Shown: piece after piece, positions 56,388-64,000 of the stretch
How the letters are laid out: every line of letters starts with the position of its first letter
How positions within the stretch are numbered: the stretch's first letter is position 1
Assembly: GCF_900105785.1 (NCBI RefSeq)
Contig: NZ_LT629799.1
Location: 1,674,001-1,738,000, forward strand
Reading direction: 5' to 3'
Length of the DNA stretch: 64,000 nucleotides
DNA from: Microlunatus sagamiharensis
GTDB lineage: Bacteria; Actinomycetota; Actinomycetes; Propionibacteriales; Propionibacteriaceae
Notes under the pieces: model-generated
The model's input: the letters and a program-made list of their open reading frames with translations, nothing else
Told to the model about the DNA's origin: nothing
Databases searched by the model: none
Program-made: the position numbers and the translations under genes

Positions 56388-58367
56388 TCAGCGCTTCGCC
56401 GCGGCGACGGCCGAGGAGGCCGGCGTCGTCAGGGCGAGGAACTTCGCGTTCGGCACGCCGATCCCGGTGACCGGGTCCCAGCCCTTGTCGGTCCAGAGGC
56501 TGGAGTCGCGACCGAACTCACGCACCGAGTAGATGACCGGGGACGAGGAGTCCGTGGGGTCGGTGTAGTCGGCCCGCACCACGCCGAGGCGCGTCGGCTG
56601 CTTGACGACGTCGTCGGCCACGCCCTTGGTCGCGTACAGGCGCGGGTTGAGCGCGCCGAACGGACGCCCGCCGTTGTGCTCGATGGTCAGCGCGAGCATC
56701 GCCGCCGCCAGCGGGCTGGCGAGGCTGGTGCCGCCGATGCGGTACTCCCCGTAGTGCACGTAGTCGGGGAAGGTCTGCGTCTGCCCGACCAGGAAGCCGG
56801 TGTTCGGGTCGGCGTCCATGGCGATGTCGGGGAAGGCGCGCCCGGCCGGCGCGGAGGAGGGCACGACGCCCTTCTGGTAGGCCGGCCGGTTGAACAGCGA
56901 CGAGAAGCCGCCGCCCGCACCGGAGGTGAACCCGATCGAGGACCAGGACTTGCCGTCCTTGCTCAGGTTGTCCTTGACGGTGCCCCACCCGGTGTCGAAG
57001 ATCCGCTTGCCCGAGGCGTCGATGCCCGTCGAGGTGCCGCCGACGGCGGTCACGTTCGGGTTCGAGGCCGGCGAGCTGGCCTGCTTGATGCCCGTGGAGG
57101 CCAGGTTGTCGCCGTCGTCGCCGGAGGAGAAGAGGAACGTGGTGCCCTGCAGCGCGCCCTGGAGGAAGACCTGGTTGTAGGCGACCACGAGGTCGCTGGT
57201 CTCGGCCTCCTCGGGACCGCCCCAGGAGTTCGTCACCACCTTGGCGATGTCCTCGTCGACGACCTTGGCCAGCGTGTCGGCGAAGTCGTCGTCGTTGCAG
57301 CTCGGCGAGGCGTAGTAGCGGATGTTCGCCGCGGGGGCGAGGGCGTGCACGGCCTCGACGTCGAGGGTCTCCTCACCGCTCCAGCCGGACGGGTCGCACG
57401 CGTCCTGGTCGGTGAAGGTCTTCGGCAGGACCTGCGTCAGCTGGCCCGCCTTGTAGTGGCCGTCGCCGTGCTGGGTGGCGTACTTCTCGGCGTCGGAGGC
57501 GATGAGCTGCCAGGCGTACGCGTCGGTGATGGCCACCGTCACGCCCTTGCCCGAGAGCGTCGTGCCGGGCGTGTACGCCGCGCGCAGCTGCGGGCCGGTG
57601 TAGCCGCAGGGCGCGTACGGCAGCGTCTGGCCGTTGAACTTGGGCAGCGCCGTGGAGTAGTCGTCGGCGTACTTGGCCGCGACCTGGCCGTAGTAGACGC
57701 TGCAGGGGCGCGCGTTCTGGAAGGCGTCCGGCGGGGTCACCTTGGGCTTCGAGTCGTGGGTCTTGCGCGCGACGCTGGTGTCGAGCCCGCTGACGGTCAG
57801 CACCGAGGAGGCGAGCGAGGCCGGCACCTGGGCGGCCGTCGTCGGGGCGACGACCTTCTGGCCGTCGTGGGTGAGCTTGCTCAGGCTGACGTCGAACGCC
57901 TTGTCGAGCTGCGCGACGGTGCCGCTCGCACCGACCCAGCGGCGGTTCGCGCCGGTGCCCGTGACCTTGAGGTGCTTGGACTTCAGCCACTTGGTGACCG
58001 ACTTGGCCGAGGCGCTGGTCGGCTCGTACGCGGCCTGGAACTGCGGCGCGCTCAGGAACTGGCCGTAGGAGGAGGACGAGGGGTCCGAGACCGCGGCGGC
58101 GGCTTGCTCGAGCGCGGCCTGCCCGCCCTTGGGGGCGAGGTAGACACGGATCGCGAGGCGCTGCTTGGCGTCGGCCTTGGGGACGGCGACCCGCGAGCGG
58201 GCCCCGGCGGCGGGCTTCGGCAGCCACTGCGGCAGCGTCGAGGCGATGGACACGGAGGCGGTCGACGGGGCGGCCGTGGCCGTCTGCGCGGAGGCGAGGA
58301 GCGCTGCCGGCACGAGCAGCGTGGAGGCGGCGACGAGCAGGCGTGCTCGTCGTGTCCGGAGGTGCAT
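56388..58367 (-). CDS. Secreted S53 sedolisin (pro-kumamolisin-like) peptidase
   Basis: Serine-carboxyl peptidase of 659 aa. A signal peptide (LLVAASTLLVPAALLASAQTATA) is followed by the pro-kumamolisin activation domain to about residue 205 (SDPSSSSYGQFLSAPQF, RWVGASGTVAQLDKAF). The catalytic Glu332 and Asp336 are in SGEETLDVEAVHALAP, the oxyanion Asp in FLFSSGDDGDN, and Ser548 in IGGTSLASP. C-terminal Ca-site region DKGWDPVTGIGVPNAKF. Such enzymes work at acid pH and mature by removing the propeptide. ATG 58367; divergent from glgX. Confidence 0.93.
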   Translation of the reverse strand: MHLRTRRARLLVAASTLLVPAALLASAQTATAAPSTASVSIASTLPQWLPKPAAGARSRVAVPKADAKQRLAIRVYLAPKGGQAALEQAAAAVSDPSSSSYGQFLSAPQFQAAYEPTSASAKSVTKWLKSKHLKVTGTGANRRWVGASGTVAQLDKAFDVSLSKLTHDGQKVVAPTTAAQVPASLASSVLTVSGLDTSVARKTHDSKPKVTPPDAFQNARPCSVYYGQVAAKYADDYSTALPKFNGQTLPYAPCGYTGPQLRAAYTPGTTLSGKGVTVAITDAYAWQLIASDAEKYATQHGDGHYKAGQLTQVLPKTFTDQDACDPSGWSGEETLDVEAVHALAPAANIRYYASPSCNDDDFADTLAKVVDEDIAKVVTNSWGGPEEAETSDLVVAYNQVFLQGALQGTTFLFSSGDDGDNLASTGIKQASSPASNPNVTAVGGTSTGIDASGKRIFDTGWGTVKDNLSKDGKSWSSIGFTSGAGGGFSSLFNRPAYQKGVVPSSAPAGRAFPDIAMDADPNTGFLVGQTQTFPDYVHYGEYRIGGTSLASPLAAAMLALTIEHNGGRPFGALNPRLYATKGVADDVVKQPTRLGVVRADYTDPTDSSSPVIYSVREFGRDSSLWTDKGWDPVTGIGVPNAKFLALTTPASSAVAAAKR

Positions 58368-58589
58368 GGGTCTCCCGAGAGGTGGGGTTGCAAGGGCTCC
58401 GGCAACGTAAGTCCGAACACCGTCAAAGGTCTATAGCCCGAGAATATTGTGTTTCTCATCTCAACCTCTGGAGCTCCTCAAGGTCGTCCACGACCGCTCC
58501 CGATCGGTCACCCGACGCCACCGGAACGGGCATGATGAGGGCTTCTCCGCTCCCTCACGGGTGCCGCCCGACCCGAAAGGGGAACGCCG
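58368..58589. promoter_or_regulatory. Divergent promoter region of the S53 gene and glgX, AT-rich core
   Basis: No gene here. A 40-bp tract around 58425-58465 is strikingly AT-rich for this genome. It contains TATAG-type hexamers in both directions and an 18-bp inverted repeat with arms GAGAA (58440-58444) and TTCTC (58453-58457). On the glgX side, AAAGGGGA lies 6 nt before its GTG. Confidence 0.4.
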
Positions 58590-60701
<2,112 letters not shown>

Positions 60702-60728
60702 GGAGGGCCGCTGAACCGCCGCACCCGG

Positions 60729-61667
60729 GTGCTGACGTCCCTCAACCGACGCCTGCCGCGGCCCGACCCGCCACCCGAGGCCTACCTGCGGCGCATCCGC
60801 CGCGAGCTCCCGCGGCCCCTCGCCCGTGCGGTGCTCGGGCCCGTCGACCGCGGCGTACGGCTCGTGGACCGGGTCCTGCCCACCGAGCCGGTCGCCGTGC
60901 CGGTCCGGGTCTACCGGCCGCGGCGCACGACCGCGGTGCTGCCCCTGGTCGTCAACCTGCACGGCGGCGGCTTCGTGCTCGGCAACCTGACCGGCGCCGA
61001 CTGGTTCTGCGGCCACCTCGCCACGATGGCCGACGTCGTCGTGGTCTCCGTCGACTACCGCCTCGCCCCCGAGCACCCGGCGCCGGCCGCGTCCGAGGAC
61101 GCGCTGGCCGCGACCTCCTGGCTGCTCGCCGACGCCGGGCGCACGGCCTCGCTGCTCGGCGCCGACGTCGCCCGGACCGCGGTCGTCGGCGAGAGCGCGG
61201 GCGGCAACCTCGCCGCGCTGGTCGCCCTCGCGCTGCGCGACCGGCTGGCCGCGCAGGCGCTGCTCTACCCCGCCACCGACATGACGATGACGTCGGCCTC
61301 GGTCCTCGAGCTCGCGGACGCGCCGGTGCTGCCCAAGACGTCGATCGACTGGTTCGGTCGGCAGTACCTGCCGCAGGGCCTGCCCCACTCGATCGCCCCC
61401 GACGACCCGCGCGTCAGCCCCGTGCACGCCCCCGACCACGCCGGCCTGCCGCCCACGCTCGTCGTCGCCGCCGGCCTCGACCCCCTGCGCGACGACGCCC
61501 TGCGCTACTCCGCCGTGCTGCAGGCCGCGGGCGTCGACGTCCGGACGGTGCTCTACCCCCGGGCGGTGCACGGGTTCATGGCGATCCCGCGCTTCGAGGA
61601 CGCCGCGGCCCAGGCACTCGACGAGGTCGTAGCACACCTCCGTGGGCGGCTCACAACCCACCCCTAG
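60729..61667 (+). CDS. HSL-family alpha/beta hydrolase (esterase/lipase)
   Basis: Carboxylesterase-like enzyme, about 312 aa. The oxyanion motif HGGGFVLG, nucleophile GESAGGN, acid in AAGLDPLRDD and His in VHGFM define the hormone-sensitive-lipase family. VDYRLAPEHPAPAA is also typical. The start is uncertain: GTG 60729 has no Shine-Dalgarno, while a CTG at 60711 has GGAGGG directly before it. It follows glgX by under 30 nt and is probably co-transcribed. Substrate unknown. Confidence 0.85.
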   Translation: MLTSLNRRLPRPDPPPEAYLRRIRRELPRPLARAVLGPVDRGVRLVDRVLPTEPVAVPVRVYRPRRTTAVLPLVVNLHGGGFVLGNLTGADWFCGHLATMADVVVVSVDYRLAPEHPAPAASEDALAATSWLLADAGRTASLLGADVARTAVVGESAGGNLAALVALALRDRLAAQALLYPATDMTMTSASVLELADAPVLPKTSIDWFGRQYLPQGLPHSIAPDDPRVSPVHAPDHAGLPPTLVVAAGLDPLRDDALRYSAVLQAAGVDVRTVLYPRAVHGFMAIPRFEDAAAQALDEVVAHLRGRLTTHP

Positions 61668-61672
61668 GGGTG
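61659..61672 (+). terminator. Palindrome over the esterase stop codon
   Basis: CACCCCTAGGGGTG, followed by AAAA. The TAG stop is at its centre. Short stem, so a weak terminator at best. Confidence 0.3.
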
Positions 61673-61684
61673 AAAACCATGCCT

Positions 61685-61716
61685 GTTCGCAACTGGTGTT
61701 CCGCACCACCGCGAAC
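61685..61716 (+). promoter_or_regulatory. Interrupted inverted repeat upstream of the redox enzyme gene
   Basis: GTTCGC (61685-61690) pairs with GCGAAC (61711-61716), with an inner GGTG/CACC pair. It lies 80 nt before the redox enzyme start and could be an operator or leader hairpin for the two-gene unit. Confidence 0.35.
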
Positions 61717-61797
61717 CTTTCAGGCCGGTGTGTTGAAGCACGCGTCGGTCCTTCCGACGGCGCGACCGCGCGTCGTCACCGACGATGGAGGAACGCC

Positions 61798-62853
61798 GTG
61801 ACCATCGACACCGCCGTCGCCAGCCCCGCGCTGCACGACGACCCCGCACCCCTGCCGCAGCCCCGCGGGCCGCTGACCGCCGCGCTGCTCGCCGCGCTGG
61901 TGCGCGACCCGCACCGCAGCCTCGACCTGCGCCACCTGCTGTGGTCGGGCGAGCCCGCCACGGCCCTCGCCGACGAGGACCTCCAGCTGGCGCTGTGGCT
62001 CGCCTACGAGCTCCACTACCGCGGCCTCGCGGGCGTGGACGAGGGCTGGGAGTGGCACCCCGAGCTGCTCTGGGCACGCGCCCGCTGGGAGGATCAGCTG
62101 CTCGCCGGGCTCGAGCTCGCCGTGCCCCACCCGACGGACCTCGGCGTCGACGACGTCGTCCGTGAGCTGGTCGCGCTGGCCGACGCCGACGGCGGCCCCT
62201 CGCTGGCCAAGCACCTGATGCGCGACGCCGACGTCGAGCAGCTCCGTGAGTTCCTCGTGCACCGCTCGATCTACCACCTCAAGGAGGCCGACCCGCACAG
62301 CTGGGGCATCCCGCGCCTCAGCGGGAGGGTGAAGGGCGCACTCATCACCATCCAGGCCGACGAGTACGGCGGCGGCGTCCCCGCGGGCATGCACGCGCAG
62401 CTCTTCCGGACGTTGATGCAGGACTGGGGCGTTGACAGCGCGTACGGCTCCCACGTCGACCACGTCCCCGGGCTCACCCTGCTGGGGACGAACGTCATGT
62501 CCCTGTTCGGCCTGCACCGGCGTTGGCGTGGCGCCCTCGTCGGGCACTTGACCGCGATCGAGATGTCCTCCTCGACGCCGAACGCCCGCTACGCCCGGGG
62601 GCACCGCCGGCTGGGCGGCGGCGAGGCGGCCGCGCGCTTCTTCGACGAGCACGTCGTGGCCGACGCGGTGCACGAGCAGATCGCGCTGCACGACCTCGCC
62701 GCCGGGTTTGCGCGCGTCGAGCCGGCGTTCGCCGGCGACGTGGTGTTCGGCGCGCGGTGCGCCGCCCACACCGACGCCCTGCTCGCCGAGCACGTCATCG
62801 CGGCCTGGGAGGCGGGGCGCAGCAGCCTGCGGACGGCAGAGGTGGCCGCGTGA
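61798..62853 (+). CDS. Iron-containing redox enzyme family protein (heme-oxygenase-like diiron fold)
   Basis: Protein of 351 aa matching the actinobacterial iron-containing redox enzyme family, an HDO-type helical bundle. Putative metal ligands include ELHYRG, the ADEYGGG segment, and HEQIALHDLA near the end (FFDEHVVADAVHEQ). The reaction is unknown. GTG 61798 has GGAGGA 5 nt upstream. Its stop overlaps the CDGSH gene start by GTGA, so the two products are made together. Confidence 0.82.
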   Translation: MTIDTAVASPALHDDPAPLPQPRGPLTAALLAALVRDPHRSLDLRHLLWSGEPATALADEDLQLALWLAYELHYRGLAGVDEGWEWHPELLWARARWEDQLLAGLELAVPHPTDLGVDDVVRELVALADADGGPSLAKHLMRDADVEQLREFLVHRSIYHLKEADPHSWGIPRLSGRVKGALITIQADEYGGGVPAGMHAQLFRTLMQDWGVDSAYGSHVDHVPGLTLLGTNVMSLFGLHRRWRGALVGHLTAIEMSSSTPNARYARGHRRLGGGEAAARFFDEHVVADAVHEQIALHDLAAGFARVEPAFAGDVVFGARCAAHTDALLAEHVIAAWEAGRSSLRTAEVAA

Positions 62854-63122
62854 GCGCCGACGAGGTGAGCATCACCGTCTGCCCGGACGGCCCACTGCTG
62901 CTGCGCGGGCCCGTCCGGCTCCTGGGCGTCGACGGCTCCGAGGTGGACCACGACCGCGCGGTCATCGCCCTGTGCCGCTGCGGCCGCTCGCGTCTCAAGC
63001 CGCTCTGCGACGGCTCGCACCGCCTCGCCCGGTTCAAGGACGCGGCGACGCCCGAGCAGATGGCGCACGTGCTGGCGCACGCGACGCCGCTCCCCGCCGA
63101 CGAGAGCGACGACGCGGCCTGA
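62850..63122 (+). CDS. CDGSH iron-sulfur domain protein
   Basis: Protein of 90 aa carrying one CDGSH [2Fe-2S] site: C42, C44, C53 and H57 (CRCGRSRLKPLCDGSH), the 3-Cys-1-His pattern. The N-terminus (VSITVCPDGPLLLRGPVRLL) forms the usual beta cap. Likely an electron-transfer partner of the co-translated diiron-type enzyme. Convergent with glgP, with only 14 bp between the stops. Confidence 0.9.
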   Translation: MSADEVSITVCPDGPLLLRGPVRLLGVDGSEVDHDRAVIALCRCGRSRLKPLCDGSHRLARFKDAATPEQMAHVLAHATPLPADESDDAA

Positions 63123-63136
63123 CCCCTACCCCCGGC

Positions 63137-64000
63137 TCAGGCCGAGGGCGGCGAGGACAGCCCGGTGGGCAGGGCCGCGAGGCCCATCTCGGCGGTGCTG
63201 GCCAGCAGCGGGTGGTGCGGGACGACGCGGACGGTGTAGCCGATCGAGCCGGCGCGGCGGGCCTGCACGGTGCCCTCGTAGCGGCGCAGGCCGCCGTCGA
63301 CCTCGGTCCCCTCGGGGAACGGGTTGATCCGCGGCTCACGCAGCTGGTCGTCCGAACCCACCCGGCCCGTCACCAGCTGGACCTCGACGTCCTCCGGGGA
63401 CAGCGCCCCGAGGTCGACCAGCGCGGAGACGTGGATCGGGGTGTTGACCTCGACCTGCTCGCCCTCGAGGGACTGGACGTGGTCGACGACGACGCCGCCC
63501 CAGGCGTCGCGGACCTTGCGCTTCCACTCCGCGAGCGCCTCCGGCCCGCCCGTCTCGGCCTCGAGCGCCCGCGAGGACGCGGCCGACGGGGCGTACAGGT
63601 GGGTGACGTAGTCGCGGACCATGCGCGAGGCGAGGACCTTGGGGCCCAGGCCGGCCACCGTCTCGCGGAACATCTGCACCCAGCGCCGCGGGACGCCCTT
63701 GGAGTCGTGGTCGTAGAAGCGCGGGACGATCTCGTTCTCGATGATGTCGTAGAGCGACCTGGCCTCGAGGTCGTCGCGCTGGTCGCCGCTGACGCCCTCC
63801 GCGGAGGGGATCTCCCAGCCGAAGGCCGGGTCGTACCACTCGTCCCACCAGCCGTCGAGGATCGACAGGTTGGCCGCGCCGTTCAGCGCGGCCTTCATGC
63901 CCGACGTGCCGCAGGCCTCGTACGGGCGCAGCGGGTTGTTCATCCAGACGTCGCAGCCCGGGTAGAGCGGCTTGGCCATGCCGATGTCGTAGTCGGGCAG
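63137..64000 (-). CDS. glgP: Alpha-glucan (glycogen) phosphorylase, N-terminus beyond window edge
   Basis: Only the C-terminal 288 codons are present; the frame is open through base 64000. DYDIGMAKPLYPGCDVWMNN, EACGTSGMKAALNGAANLS (the phosphate and PLP region), LDGWWDEWYDPAFGWEI and the C-terminal beta-rich domain identify the TIGR02094 type of phosphorylase found in actinobacteria. It releases glucose-1-phosphate from alpha-1,4 chains and complements GlgX. The PLP lysine lies in the missing part or near the edge and could not be checked. Confidence 0.93.
   Translation of the reverse strand: MPDYDIGMAKPLYPGCDVWMNNPLRPYEACGTSGMKAALNGAANLSILDGWWDEWYDPAFGWEIPSAEGVSGDQRDDLEARSLYDIIENEIVPRFYDHDSKGVPRRWVQMFRETVAGLGPKVLASRMVRDYVTHLYAPSAASSRALEAETGGPEALAEWKRKVRDAWGGVVVDHVQSLEGEQVEVNTPIHVSALVDLGALSPEDVEVQLVTGRVGSDDQLREPRINPFPEGTEVDGGLRRYEGTVQARRAGSIGYTVRVVPHHPLLASTAEMGLAALPTGLSSPPSA

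Overview
This is 64 kb of a very GC-rich chromosome. Codon use, GTG starts, leaderless-type promoters, an F420-free ordinary core gene set and actinobacterial neighbourhoods (hisI/trp/lgt/glt, nasA-nirBD-narK with a hemD-type regulator, cysteine desulfurase/mnmA/ligA/gatCAB) point to an actinomycete. The mix of DUF222-HNH, AbiEi-like and DUF559-like nuclease proteins and the overall gene style suggest Nocardioidaceae (Propionibacteriales), but nothing in the window proves the family. No rRNA, tRNA, CRISPR array, prophage or transposase was found; most of the window is ordinary core chromosome.

Layout. 1-7.7 kb (minus strand): dnaE (3' part cut off by the window edge), a secreted tripeptidyl-aminopeptidase-like hydrolase, an ABC exporter and a DUF1697 protein. 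7.7-9.1 kb: a frameshifted AbiEi/nuclease-like gene bracketed by two inverted 81-bp repeats. 9.1-18.5 kb: nitrate/nitrite assimilation island: minus-strand nasA-nirB-nirD-narK and divergent plus-strand cobA-nnaR, with three GlnR-type half-site arrays in the 210-bp divergent promoter region. 18.6-24.6 kb: gltB-gltD glutamate synthase, so nitrate reduction, siroheme supply and ammonium assimilation sit together. 24.9-30.4 kb: hisI, Trp-associated membrane protein, HGxxPAAW protein, trpC, trpB, trpA, lgt; trpE, usual here, is missing. 30.4-31.3 kb: a TIGR03085-type protein and a small membrane protein with a homopolymer frameshift. 31.3-37.6 kb: a tight three-gene operon (GCS2 / circularly permuted ATP-grasp fusion ligase, AsnB-type amidotransferase, S9 peptidase) that is the best candidate for an uncharacterised small-molecule or peptide-amide pathway. 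37.6-45.3 kb: Usp, a DUF559-like nuclease, gatCAB, DUF1015, ACT and small membrane proteins. 45.4-56.3 kb: ligA, secreted M1 peptidase, MetE-like protein, mnmA, cysteine desulfurase, DUF222-HNH and etfBA. 56.3-64 kb: secreted S53 sedolisin, glgX, an HSL-type esterase, an iron-containing redox enzyme plus CDGSH pair, and glgP (5' part beyond the window edge).

Two regulatory habits recur. Many genes carry a TANNNT hexamer 6-9 nt before an ATG/GTG, the signature of leaderless transcripts. Within operons, eight junctions use a 4-nt GTGA stop/start overlap, implying translational coupling. Two genes appear broken by single-base indels (near 8314 and 31114); a polishing error is as likely as real decay.
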